From the NCBI RefSeq assembly GCF_030711405.1, contig NZ_JAULSI010000003.1, positions 157,725 to 221,724 on the forward strand: a stretch of 64,000 nucleotides of DNA. Direction: 5' to 3'. The notes under the pieces were generated by a model, which saw only the letters and a program-made list of their open reading frames with translations, was not told where the DNA came from and searched no databases. Source of the stretch: Massilia brevitalea. GTDB taxonomy: Bacteria > Pseudomonadota > Gammaproteobacteria > Burkholderiales > Burkholderiaceae_D. Below are positions 55,155 through 64,000 of this stretch, piece by piece (the first letter of the stretch is position 1; each line of letters starts with the position of its first letter). Made by a program: the position numbers and the translations under genes.

Positions 55155-58100
55155 TCAGCCGATATTGCGCCGGGCCGCCGCCAGCCCCAGGATGCGCTCC
55201 AGGTCCCCCGCCGCGGCGGGCTTGGTGAGATGCGCGTCGAAGCCCGAGTTCGTCGAGCGTTCCCGGTCCAGCTCGCCGCCCCAGCCGGTCAGGGCAACCA
55301 GCACGATGCCGTCGTTGCCGGGCGTGGCGCGCAGCGCCCTTGCCACTTCGTAGCCGTTCAGGCTGGGCATGCCGATGTCGAGGATGGCCAGGTCCGGACG
55401 CACGCTCTCGATGCGGCGCAGCGCCTGCAGGCCGTCATGCACCGGCTCGGCCGTGTGGCCGGCCGCTTCCAGCAGCGCGCTGAGCATGTTCGCCGCGTCG
55501 ACATTGTCGTCGGCCACCACGATGCGCAGGCCGCCGCCGGCAAGCGGCTCGCTGTCCTGCCCGGCTGCCGGCGCATCCTCCACAGCCGGCTGCCCGCCTT
55601 CCGCCAGCGGCAGCCTGAGCGTGAAGGTGGTGCCTTGCCAGGAACCAGGGCTGCTGACCTCGATGCCGCCGCCGTGCATGCCGGCCAGGCTGCGCACCAG
55701 CGACAGGCCGATCCCCAGGCCGCCCTGGGCGCGGCCCATGTTGCGCGACACCTGGCTGAACATCTCGAACACATGCGCCTGTTCCTCAGGCGGAATGCCC
55801 ATGCCGCTGTCGCGTACCTCGATGACGGCCATGTCGTCCTCGGCGCTGGCTGCGATGCAGATCCGTCCGCCATGGGGCGTGTACTTCACCGCGTTCGTCA
55901 GCAGGTTGCCGAGGATTTGCGCCAGGCGGGTCGGGTCGGCATGCAGCATCAGTTCCTGTTGCGGCAGCGTCATGTCGAGCCGGTGGCGTGCGGCCTGGGC
56001 GGCGGGCATGGTGGTTTCGACGGCGTTCCGGATGGCCTGCGCGAGGTCGACGATTTCCTTCTGCAGCACGATCTTGCCGCTGTTGATGCGCGAGACGTCC
56101 ATCAAGTCATCGATCAGGTGCACCATCTGCCTGAGCTGGCGGTCCATCATCTCGTGGATCTTGCCGCTGGCGGCGGCGTCTGGTCCGGTCCTGCGCATCA
56201 GGTCCAGCCCGGTGCGCAGCGGCGCCAGCGGGTTGCGCAGCTCGTGTGCGAGCGTGGCCAGGAACTCGGTCTTGCGCCGGTTCGCTTCCGACAGATCGGC
56301 TGCCAGCTGGCGCAAGTCTTCCTCGGCCTGGCGGCGCGCCGTCACGTCGGTGAACAGGATGCCGATGCGCAGCTCGTCCGGCGCGCCGATCGGCATCGCA
56401 TACACGTCCCACCAATAGCCCATGGCGGCCGAGTGCTCGACGAAGCGCATCGCCTCGCGCTCGACGGCCACCCGCCCATAGCGCTCGATCCATTTGGCTT
56501 CGATGTCCGGCACCATCTCGCGGATGGTCTTGCCGGTTGCATCGACCAGGCCCGACTGCTTTTCCATGGCGGCGTTGACTTCCTCGAAACGGTAGTCAAC
56601 CGGCTTGCCGTCGGCGTCGACCAGCACCTGCACGATGCCGAAGGCCTCGTCGATCGAACTGATCAGCTTGCTGTAGCGCTCCTGGGTCGCGCGCAGCTGA
56701 TCCTCTGCTTCCTTTTGCTGGGTGATGTCGATGGTGACGCCGGCCAGGATCGCCGGCGCGCCGTCGGCGTCGAAGTCGACCCGTCCGCGCGCGTTGATCC
56801 AGCGGTAGCCGTTGACCGAATCCGTGACGCGGTAGGTGGCGCGGTAGGGCTGGCGGGTGGCGACCGACAGGTCGATCTGGCGCGTGACCTCGTCCAGGTC
56901 GTCGGGATGGATCGAGGCGATATACCGTTCCAGTGTGGCATCCGCGGTCGCGCCTTCCGGCACGCCGAACAGCCTGGCCAGGTTGCGGTCGGCCATCAGG
57001 TGGTTGTTGCGGATGTCCCAGATCCAGCTGCCGACTTCGCCCGCCGACAGCGTGGCCTCGAGCCGGATGCGGGCCTCGCGCAGCGCCTCTTCGTTGCGTT
57101 TGCGCTCGGTGATGTCGGCGGCGGTGCCGATGATGCGCAGCTGGCCGCCGTCGTCGGTCTGGGGCATGCCGCTCAGTTCCAGCCAGTGCAGGTCCGGCCC
57201 GGGCCGGCGGTAGAAGCGGCCCGTGAACTGGAAGCGGCGCCCGTGGCGGATGGCGTCGTCGGTGGCCTGGCCGAAGGCGGCGGCGTCGTCCGGATGCAGG
57301 TAGTCTGCGATCAGGCCCGCTGCGGTCAGGATCGGGGAGCCGGGCACGATGTTGAAGATCTCGTACATGCGCTCGTTTTCCCAGGTGCCGGTGTCGTGCG
57401 TCACGTCCCAGGTCCAGATGCCGAGCCCGGCTGCCTCGGCCGCCAGGTGCAGCTGGGCCTGGGTCTTGCGCTCGCGGTCTTCCGACGCCTCGGCGGCGAT
57501 GCGCTTGCCTTGCTCGTAGATCGTTTCGTCGCGCGCCGCGCTAGCCGCACGCACCGCGCTGACGTCGTTCATCGAAATCACGGCGCCGAGGATCTGGCCC
57601 TCGGCGTCGCGCATCGAGCGCCCGGTCACCTCGACATCGTGGCGCTTGCCGCCGGCGGACAGCACCGTCACCCGTGCGCTGTCGACGCGTTCGCCGCGCA
57701 GGGCGCGGTACAGCGGCAGCTCGCTCTCGGCCAGCAGGGTGGCGCCGTCGGAGCGGTACAGGCGGTAGTGCTCGGCCCACTGCGCGGACGGCATGGGCTG
57801 TTCGCCACGTCCGTGGATGGCGCGCGCCGCCGCGTTGAAGAAGGTCAGCTTGCCGTCGGGATCGCAGGCGACGATGCCATTTTCCACGCTCTCCAGCACC
57901 GCGCCCAGGAACGAGCGCTCCTCGGTGCGGGCGCGGTGCGGCGCCTCGGCGTCTTTCGTTGAGGTGTAGCCCTCGCGCATGACTTTGCAAAAGCCGAGCA
58001 CGGTCTTGCCGTCCTCGTCCAGGATGGTGTTGACGGTGCCGTCGCAGAACACCGTGCTGCCATCCTTGCGCAGGTGCCAGCGCACGTCGGAACAGCGGCC

Positions 58101-58349
58101 CAGCTTGCGTGCCGTGCCCAGTTCGGTTCCTGGCGCGTCGCTTGCCCGGTCTTCCGGCGTGAAGATCATGTGCGCCGGCCGGCCTACGGCTTCCTGCGCG
58201 CTCCAGCCGAGCAAGCGCTCGGCGCCGTGCGACCATTCCAGGATGATCCCTTCGCTGTCGAGCATGATCATGCCGAACTCGACGGCATTGTGGGCAAGCA
58301 GGCGGTAGCGCTGGTCGGAGGAGAGCTGGTGCAGGGGGAGCGAAGGCAT
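55155..58349 (-). CDS. Multi-PAS hybrid histidine kinase with C-terminal receiver
   Basis: 1064 residues. Sensory part with five PAS/PAC-like units (first around MIMLDSEGIILEWSHGAERL, last around 540-680) separated by a coiled coil. Then HisKA with the phospho-accepting His702 (FLATLAHELRNPLAPLR), HATPase_c with NLLTNAVKYTPHGG, VRDSGMGIPPEEQ and GGLGIGLSLVRSLAG, and a receiver with Asp991 (LAILDIGMP) and Lys in LTKPAAAG. No membrane segment, so it senses cytoplasmic signals. It is cut off from neighbours by intergenic gaps. A partner response regulator is not in the window. Confidence 0.94.
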   Translation of the reverse strand: MPSLPLHQLSSDQRYRLLAHNAVEFGMIMLDSEGIILEWSHGAERLLGWSAQEAVGRPAHMIFTPEDRASDAPGTELGTARKLGRCSDVRWHLRKDGSTVFCDGTVNTILDEDGKTVLGFCKVMREGYTSTKDAEAPHRARTEERSFLGAVLESVENGIVACDPDGKLTFFNAAARAIHGRGEQPMPSAQWAEHYRLYRSDGATLLAESELPLYRALRGERVDSARVTVLSAGGKRHDVEVTGRSMRDAEGQILGAVISMNDVSAVRAASAARDETIYEQGKRIAAEASEDRERKTQAQLHLAAEAAGLGIWTWDVTHDTGTWENERMYEIFNIVPGSPILTAAGLIADYLHPDDAAAFGQATDDAIRHGRRFQFTGRFYRRPGPDLHWLELSGMPQTDDGGQLRIIGTAADITERKRNEEALREARIRLEATLSAGEVGSWIWDIRNNHLMADRNLARLFGVPEGATADATLERYIASIHPDDLDEVTRQIDLSVATRQPYRATYRVTDSVNGYRWINARGRVDFDADGAPAILAGVTIDITQQKEAEDQLRATQERYSKLISSIDEAFGIVQVLVDADGKPVDYRFEEVNAAMEKQSGLVDATGKTIREMVPDIEAKWIERYGRVAVEREAMRFVEHSAAMGYWWDVYAMPIGAPDELRIGILFTDVTARRQAEEDLRQLAADLSEANRRKTEFLATLAHELRNPLAPLRTGLDLMRRTGPDAAASGKIHEMMDRQLRQMVHLIDDLMDVSRINSGKIVLQKEIVDLAQAIRNAVETTMPAAQAARHRLDMTLPQQELMLHADPTRLAQILGNLLTNAVKYTPHGGRICIAASAEDDMAVIEVRDSGMGIPPEEQAHVFEMFSQVSRNMGRAQGGLGIGLSLVRSLAGMHGGGIEVSSPGSWQGTTFTLRLPLAEGGQPAVEDAPAAGQDSEPLAGGGLRIVVADDNVDAANMLSALLEAAGHTAEPVHDGLQALRRIESVRPDLAILDIGMPSLNGYEVARALRATPGNDGIVLVALTGWGGELDRERSTNSGFDAHLTKPAAAGDLERILGLAAARRNIG

Positions 58350-58522
58350 AGCGGGGCGATGGCTGGGTCAGCCGTCATTATAAAGGCCATCCATCCGCTT
58401 TCCTCGGGTCCGGCGTGCCCTCGCCGTGCAAGAGATTTCCTACAAGAAGTGAAATTCCTGGTGCTTCTGTTTTACATCGTTGCGCTGCCGGCCGCCGCGC
58501 GACCGGCTAGCGATTGTGCAGC

Positions 58523-59317
58523 ATGCTAGACTGCCGCTTCGACCGATTTCCCGCTCCCGCCGTGCCGCTCTCTCAAGCTATTTCCGTCGACCTGGCGATC
58601 CGCAGCTACGGCACGATCCCCGACGCCGACCGCCACGATTTTGCCCAGCTGGTGCTGCCGCTGGCGGGCGAGGTGCTGCTCGACATCGATGGCCGGGCGG
58701 GGCGGCTCGATCCGCTGCACGGCGCCTTCGTGGCGCCGCAGGCCTGGCATGCGCAGACCGGCGCGCAGGGCAACCGTTCCCTGATCGTGGATATCGGGCG
58801 CGGCGCCCTGACCCATGGCGCCTTCGAACGCCTGGCCGAACGGCCGTTCACGGCGCTCGGGCCGGGTGCGCGCAAGCTGGTCGAGTACATGGGCATCATG
58901 CGCGCGGCGCAGCCGGTGAATGCAGCCCTGCTGCAGGGCTGGACCGGGCTGCTGCTCGACACCCTGGCCTTCGATACGCCGCAGCCGCACTCGCGCCTGG
59001 CGGCGCTGCTGGCCCAGGTGCAAGCGCAGCCCGGCTTGCCCTGGAGCACCGAGTCGATGGCGGATACGGCGCGCATGAGCGTGAGCCGCCTGCACGCGCT
59101 GTTCCGCGCGGAACTCGACACCAGCCCGCACGCCTGGCTATTGCAGCAGCGCCTAGACTTCGCCTGCCGCCGCCTGGCCGATACCCGGCTCCCGATTGCC
59201 GCGGTGGCGCTGGAAGCGGGCTTTTCCGACCAGAGCGCCCTCAGCCGCGCCATGCGGCGCCACCGCGACACCACGCCCGCCCTTTGGCGGCGCAGCTGCG
59301 CAACGCAGCACACTTGA
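58523..59317 (+). CDS. AraC-family transcriptional regulator
   Basis: 264 residues from the ATG at 58523. N-terminal cupin-like sensor half (DRHDFAQLVLPLAGEVLLDI, LHGAFVAPQAWHAQTG). C-terminal AraC DNA-binding domain with two helix-turn-helices: STESMADTARMSVSRLHALF and LPIAAVALEAGFSDQSALSR followed by AMRRHRDTTPALWRR. It probably senses a small molecule. The divergent kinase gene starts at 58349, 173 bp away, so a shared control region is possible. Confidence 0.92.
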   Translation: MLDCRFDRFPAPAVPLSQAISVDLAIRSYGTIPDADRHDFAQLVLPLAGEVLLDIDGRAGRLDPLHGAFVAPQAWHAQTGAQGNRSLIVDIGRGALTHGAFERLAERPFTALGPGARKLVEYMGIMRAAQPVNAALLQGWTGLLLDTLAFDTPQPHSRLAALLAQVQAQPGLPWSTESMADTARMSVSRLHALFRAELDTSPHAWLLQQRLDFACRRLADTRLPIAAVALEAGFSDQSALSRAMRRHRDTTPALWRRSCATQHT

Positions 59318-59537
59318 GCACGCCGCTTGCCGCCGAAGGCAAGCCGGACACGCACACCATACGGGAACACGGCGCCGTGCCGCACCTGTGGGAATGTGTG
59401 ATATTCGTGGCAACTTTTCCATGTATAGTCGCGTCGACATGTCGCGACGCAGCACGCTTCGTGCGATCCGGCAGTCATTGACGCCCATTCCGTTCGATCG
59501 CCACGCCGTGCCGCGCGGCAGAAATAGTTGATCCCAC

Positions 59538-62500
59538 ATGAACCGTTCGCGCCACTTCCAACGCCGCGCCTTGCCGGCACCCGCAGGAACCGCCTCCGCC
59601 AGCGCCGTGCAGGCGCATCCGCCATACACAGGCCTGCCGTCCGCGCCCCGCAATGTCATCGGCGCCGCCTTGCTGGCGCTGCTCTTCGTCAGCAAGGGCG
59701 GCCTGGCCGAGACGCCCATCTGGCAGCCGCCATGCGCGCCGAACATGAGCTGCGCACCCGGCACGCCGCCGGCGACGCCCACGCCATTCCCCACGCCCAC
59801 GCCAACCCCGACCCCGCCGCCGTCGTGCGCGCCGGGCGCGGGCGGTTCCCCCTGCAACGCCGCAGCGGGTAACCCGATCAATACGATGACGGGCAATAAA
59901 TTCCAGCGCGAGGTCGACATGGCGCCCTTGCCGGGCGTGCTGGGCCTGGAACTCGTGCGCTACTACAACAGTGCGTTCAGCGGCATGGGCGGTTCGACCA
60001 ACCTGGTCGGCCGCGGCTGGAAGCTGTCGTATGAAGTCGAGCTGCATGGGAGCGCGACGGCGATCCAGATCATCGAAGCCGACGGCACGCGCCGCATCTT
60101 CAGCCGCGACGCGCGCAATCCCAGCCTGTGCGCCAGCGCCGATCCGGCGCAGGGCACGGTCCGGGTGAGCCGCAGCGGCCGCGGCGACGAATTCTTATGG
60201 CGGCAGAACGACGGCACCCAGCTGAGCTTTAACAATGCAGGCAAGCTGATACAGATACTGGCGCCAAGCGGCGAGTTCGTCACGCTGCAGCACGACCGCG
60301 CGGGGCTGCTGCTCAGTGTTACCGACCCGCAAGGGCGCCAGCTGCGCCTGAATTACCTCGACAGGCAGGCTGGCCGCGGCGGCGACGCTTTCCGCGGCGT
60401 GCAGTCGATCGACAGTCCCCTCGGCCGCTACAGCTACGGCCACGGCGCGCCGCTCCCGAAAGGCGCCAGCGTGGACAAGGTGCTGTTGCTGGCCAGCCTG
60501 GTGTCGGTGCGCTATCCCGACCAGCTGCAGGGACGCGATTACCACTACGAAAATGCGCAATTGCCGACCCTCCTCACCGGGATCAGCGTACGCGACGGCA
60601 AGGAGGTGAAACGCCTTTCCACCTACACCTACGGTGCGGAAGGCCGGGCGATCGAAAGCACCCTGGCTGGTAACAGCGGCCGCGTGCGCCTGGACTTCGG
60701 CGCGGCCGGACAGACCGTGCTGACCAACAGCCTCGGACAGAAGACGGTTTACCGCTACGGCGTGCTGGCCGGCGAGTACCGCCTGCTGGAAGTGCGCGGC
60801 GCCGGTTGCGCCCAGTGCAGCGAACCGAACATCCGCTACCGCTACGACGATCTCGGGCGCGTGGTCGAAGCTGTCAAGCTCGACGATGCCGGCCGCCCGG
60901 TGCAGGCATTGCGTACCGAACTCGACAGCCGCGGCCGTCCGGTGGCGGTGCGCCGGATCCGCTACGCCGGCGGCAAGCCCGGCCCGCCGGAACCCGTGGT
61001 GCGTCACGAATACGCCCAGTTCGACGAGCCGACCCTGACTGCGCGCCCGAGTGTGGTCGCAGGCAAGGAAACGGTGACGCGCATCCGCTACAACGCGCAC
61101 GGGCAGCCGCTGACGGTGACCGACAGCGGCTGGGCGCCGGCTGCAAACCCTGGCGGCGCGCCGCAGCCGGTCGAGCGCAGCGTGCGCTACGTCTACCGCA
61201 TCGTCAACGGCCGCAGCCTGTTGGCTGCCATCGATGGTCCTCTGCCCAACGGCAAGACCGGCACCCCGGCCGATTCCGACATCACGCAGTTCGAATGGGA
61301 CGAGCGCGGCAACCGGATCGTGTCCGCCACCGCGCCGGGTAACGCGAGCGGCAAGTTCGGCTATGACGCGGCGGGGCGCATCGTCACCGTCGAGGCTGGC
61401 GGCAAGGCGACGGCGCTGGCCTACGACGGCCGCGGGCGCATGAGCGAAGTGCGCGTTGGCGGCGTCGCGCAGCGCACCCGCTACGACGCCCTGGATAATC
61501 CGGTCGAGGTCGGCACGCAAGGCCCGCGCGGCTACACGGCGCTGGCGCGCAACGGCTTCGACGACGCCGGGCGCCATGTGTGGAGCGTGTCGCACCTGGG
61601 CGTGGTAGAGCGGCGCCGCCTCGATGGCGAAGGGCATGTGTTCGAGCGCAGCATGCGCAGCGGCCCGTTCGGCAATGTCCAGCGCTACGAGTACGACGGC
61701 TTCGGCCGCGTGATCGCCAGCGTCGACGGCGACGGCGCGGTACGCCGCATGCGCTACGACCTCCAGGGCCGGCCCGAGCTGCAGGTCGACGCGCTGGGCC
61801 GTACGACCCGCTACGACTACGATGGGCAGGGGCGGGTGAGCAGCATCACGCCGGCCAGCAACACGGCCTTCGCCCGCCTGCAGCCGACCGCCATCGGCTT
61901 CGAGTACGATGCCCAGGGCAATACGGCCGCGGTGCACGCCCCCACCGGTGGCGCTACGCGCACCGTGCACGACGACTTCGGCCGCGCCATTGCCGTGGCC
62001 AGCCCCGACAGCGGACTGCGCGTGAACCGCTACGACGCGGCCGGGCGGCTGGTGGCCAGCCGCGATGCGCTGGGCAATACGGCCAGCTACGAATACGATG
62101 TGGCGGGACGCATCCTGCGCCAGGTCGTCATGCATGCGGCGCCCGGGCAGGGGCAGGGCAGGCGCGTCACCACCGAATGGAAATACGAAGGGGGCAGGTT
62201 GGTCGCCCTCGAGCACCCGGACCAGCGCGAAAGCTACCGTTACGACGACGCGGGCCGTATCGTGGCGCGCACCGTCAGTCTGGTGCTGAACAGCGGGGGC
62301 CGCGCCGAGAGCACCGCCCGCTACCGCTATGACGACGAAGGGCGGCTGGCCAACAGCACGCTGCCGGACGGCAGCCTGCTGGAGTACGAGCGCAATGCGC
62401 AAGGACTGATCGTCGGGCTGAAACGCCATCGCATCCAGACCGGCTGGCTGCGCTGGTTGCTGCCGTCGCAGACCGTGGTGCAGGACGTGACCGGCTCGGT

Positions 62501-63992
62501 CGCCGGGATCACCGGCTACACCTACGGCAACGGCGTGCAGGCGCGCCTGGTGCGCGGACCGAACGGGATGCTGGCGCAAGTGCTGCATCGCCGGCCAGGG
62601 ACTCGCGTGGCCGGCACGCAGCCGCCGCTGGCGGGGCTGTTCATGGACCGGCTGCTCGGCCTGCGCCCGGCGCATGCGGCGGACGCCAATGCCGCAGCCA
62701 GGCCCGCAGCCACGCCCGGAAACCTGTCCGTGCTCGGTGCGCTGGGCGCACCCGCCGAGCCGGATGCGCTGCTCGATTACCGCTACCTGTGGGACGTGCA
62801 AGGCAACCTGCTGCACCAGCGCGGGCGCGGCACGGCCAGCGATTACGCCTACGATGCGCAGGATCGGCTGATCGTCGCCGCCAGTGGCGTGCAGGGCGCG
62901 GCCACGCTCGACGGCGCGCGCGCACTGCACGCGGCGCGCTACTTCTACGATGGGGCCGGCAACCGCTTGCTGGCGCAGGAAGATGCGGCCGGTGCGGAAG
63001 GCGCCACGCTGCGCGTCAATTACAGCGGCGGCAATCGCGCGCAGCCGGCGCAAGGCGCGGTCCGGTACGATGCCGCCGGCCAGCCGCTGGGTGCGGGTGG
63101 CCGGGAGTTCAGCCGCGAATTCAGCCGCGAGTTCGGCTGGGACGCGCACGGACGCCTGCTCTCGGTCAGGCAGGACGGCGCGCCCCTGGCCAGCTACCGC
63201 TACAACCACCGCGGCGAGCGGATCGCCAAGGCGGCCGGCAAGCTGCAGCGCCACTACCTGTACCGCGACCGCCGCATCGCCGCCGAACTCGATGCCGATG
63301 GCAAGCTGCTGCGCCAGTACCTGTACCTGGGAGACAGGCCGGTCGAGGTCATCGACACCGCCGGCGGCACCGACCTGGCGGACGGGGAGCGTTCGGCTGT
63401 CGGGCAGGCGCTGGCCGATATCGGCACCGCGCTGGCGCACCTGTTCGGCCGCGCCGAGCGGCTCGGCTACCTGCATCACAACCATCTCGGTGCGCCGGAA
63501 GTGGTGAGCGATGCGGCGGGCAAGCCGGTGTGGCAGGCCAGCTATACGCCGTATGGCAAGCTGGTTCCGGCAACAAACCTGGCTGGCGGCTTCGAGATGA
63601 ACCTGCGCCTGCCGGGGCAGTACGAGGATGGGGAAACCGGGCTGTATTACAACGACCACCGTTACTACGATCCGCGCCAGGGTCGGTATCTGTCGCCCGA
63701 TCCGCTGGGGCTGCGGGCGGGGATCAATACCTATGCGTATGTGGCGGGCAATCCGCTCAAGTATGTCGATCCGAGCGGGCTGATTCTGTTTGCATTCGAT
63801 GGGACCGGGAATAGCAGCCCGGCCCAGGATGGAAGTTCGCTCTCGAATGTGCGCAAGTTTTATGAAGCTTACGATATCGATAATAATGGCCCGGCCTTTT
63901 ACATTACCGGGATCGGGACAACGAATGAGGACATGCCGTATGAAGGCAGTGTAATTACCTGTCAAGTCCCGTTTGATCGTAAACGCGTTTAA
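59538..63992 (+). CDS. RHS/YD-repeat protein with truncated DUF2235-like toxin tip
   Basis: 1484 residues. Hydrophobic segment (about 40-56, IGAALLALLFVSKGG), a Pro/Thr-rich linker (TPTPTPTPPP), DUF6531-like entry (GNPINTMTGNKFQREVDMAP), dozens of YD repeats (YDDLGRVVEA, YDAAGRIVTV), and the core end YYDPRQGRYLSPDPLGLRAG followed by INTYAYVAGNPLKYVDPSGL. After it, at residue 1418, FAFDGTGNSSPAQDGSSLSN with VRKFYEAYDIDNNGPAFYIT and GIGTTNEDMPYEG is a DUF2235 (Tle1-like phospholipase) start. It ends after about 65 residues in an AT-rich stretch (VITCQVPFDRKRV), whereas the domain normally runs to over 250. Toxin tip likely inactive. Confidence 0.88.
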   Translation: MNRSRHFQRRALPAPAGTASASAVQAHPPYTGLPSAPRNVIGAALLALLFVSKGGLAETPIWQPPCAPNMSCAPGTPPATPTPFPTPTPTPTPPPSCAPGAGGSPCNAAAGNPINTMTGNKFQREVDMAPLPGVLGLELVRYYNSAFSGMGGSTNLVGRGWKLSYEVELHGSATAIQIIEADGTRRIFSRDARNPSLCASADPAQGTVRVSRSGRGDEFLWRQNDGTQLSFNNAGKLIQILAPSGEFVTLQHDRAGLLLSVTDPQGRQLRLNYLDRQAGRGGDAFRGVQSIDSPLGRYSYGHGAPLPKGASVDKVLLLASLVSVRYPDQLQGRDYHYENAQLPTLLTGISVRDGKEVKRLSTYTYGAEGRAIESTLAGNSGRVRLDFGAAGQTVLTNSLGQKTVYRYGVLAGEYRLLEVRGAGCAQCSEPNIRYRYDDLGRVVEAVKLDDAGRPVQALRTELDSRGRPVAVRRIRYAGGKPGPPEPVVRHEYAQFDEPTLTARPSVVAGKETVTRIRYNAHGQPLTVTDSGWAPAANPGGAPQPVERSVRYVYRIVNGRSLLAAIDGPLPNGKTGTPADSDITQFEWDERGNRIVSATAPGNASGKFGYDAAGRIVTVEAGGKATALAYDGRGRMSEVRVGGVAQRTRYDALDNPVEVGTQGPRGYTALARNGFDDAGRHVWSVSHLGVVERRRLDGEGHVFERSMRSGPFGNVQRYEYDGFGRVIASVDGDGAVRRMRYDLQGRPELQVDALGRTTRYDYDGQGRVSSITPASNTAFARLQPTAIGFEYDAQGNTAAVHAPTGGATRTVHDDFGRAIAVASPDSGLRVNRYDAAGRLVASRDALGNTASYEYDVAGRILRQVVMHAAPGQGQGRRVTTEWKYEGGRLVALEHPDQRESYRYDDAGRIVARTVSLVLNSGGRAESTARYRYDDEGRLANSTLPDGSLLEYERNAQGLIVGLKRHRIQTGWLRWLLPSQTVVQDVTGSVAGITGYTYGNGVQARLVRGPNGMLAQVLHRRPGTRVAGTQPPLAGLFMDRLLGLRPAHAADANAAARPAATPGNLSVLGALGAPAEPDALLDYRYLWDVQGNLLHQRGRGTASDYAYDAQDRLIVAASGVQGAATLDGARALHAARYFYDGAGNRLLAQEDAAGAEGATLRVNYSGGNRAQPAQGAVRYDAAGQPLGAGGREFSREFSREFGWDAHGRLLSVRQDGAPLASYRYNHRGERIAKAAGKLQRHYLYRDRRIAAELDADGKLLRQYLYLGDRPVEVIDTAGGTDLADGERSAVGQALADIGTALAHLFGRAERLGYLHHNHLGAPEVVSDAAGKPVWQASYTPYGKLVPATNLAGGFEMNLRLPGQYEDGETGLYYNDHRYYDPRQGRYLSPDPLGLRAGINTYAYVAGNPLKYVDPSGLILFAFDGTGNSSPAQDGSSLSNVRKFYEAYDIDNNGPAFYITGIGTTNEDMPYEGSVITCQVPFDRKRV

Positions 63993-64000
63993 CGAATAAT

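Noticed and set aside
55230..57962. 910-codon frame antisense to the histidine kinase
   Set aside because: Shadow frame: mostly Arg, Ala, Val and His with no motif, opposite a clear kinase.
60195..63965. 1256-codon open frame antisense to the RHS gene
   Set aside because: Long antisense frames arise from biased codon use in GC-rich genes; it is Arg/Ala/His-rich and has no domain.

Overview
The window (about 62-65% GC by eye) is almost the whole of a temperate siphovirus-type prophage (about 1..48300) followed by 15.7 kb of host chromosome. The host looks like a betaproteobacterium of the Massilia/Duganella group (Oxalobacteraceae). This is inferred from high GC, the DUF3297 gene, the RHS protein with a DUF2235-like tip, the M1 peptidase style and the REP-like GTGGGCAC...GTGCCCAC repeats. 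No rRNA or tRNA gene was seen, so the assignment stays tentative. The left end of the prophage lies outside the window.

Prophage, left to right. (1) 1..3655, minus strand: an accessory cassette of small, mostly envelope-directed proteins (DUF1828-like partial gene with a coupled partner, two zinc-ribbon membrane proteins, a lipoprotein, a tail-anchored protein, a secreted protein). Four of its genes are preceded by copies of one 27-bp leader repeat and two by copies of one 43-bp promoter. (2) 3655..4768: immunity switch with a CI/LexA-type repressor, Cro, three 14-bp operators and a cro promoter that places the transcript start on the cro ATG. (3) 4903..14578: early operon with CII-like regulator, many small overlapping genes, ASCH-like protein, Ref-type nuclease, KilAC antirepressor, replication-type protein, DUF1064-type nuclease, HNH homing endonuclease and a zinc-finger protein that is a candidate Q antiterminator. 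(4) 14579..17200: a structured, gene-poor stretch, small genes, packaging HNH nuclease and a probable cos region. (5) 17201..28353: HK97-type terminase, portal, S49 maturation protease, capsid, decoration-like proteins and head-tail connectors. (6) 28444..42887: lambda-like tail (tube, G/GT chaperones with a GGGAAAC -1 frameshift site, 1967-residue tape measure, hub, fiber, receptor-binding candidate). (7) 42887..44832: permuted papain-fold protein, holin, M15 endolysin and Rz/Rz1-like spanins. (8) 44869..48208: moron genes, an SOS-boxed gene and a tyrosine integrase at the right end.

Late genes run rightwards in a compact operon with many ATGA/TAATG overlaps. Strong intrinsic terminator-like hairpins sit between head and tail genes, so late expression probably needs antitermination or uses them to set stoichiometry.

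Chromosome (48516..64000): a small secreted-type protein, two tandem TonB-topology paralogs, an M1 aminopeptidase, an Old Yellow Enzyme, a Gdx/SugE-type SMR exporter, a 207-bp REP-like inverted-repeat element, DUF3297, a multi-PAS hybrid histidine kinase, an AraC-family regulator and an RHS protein whose toxin tip is cut short in AT-rich sequence at the window edge.
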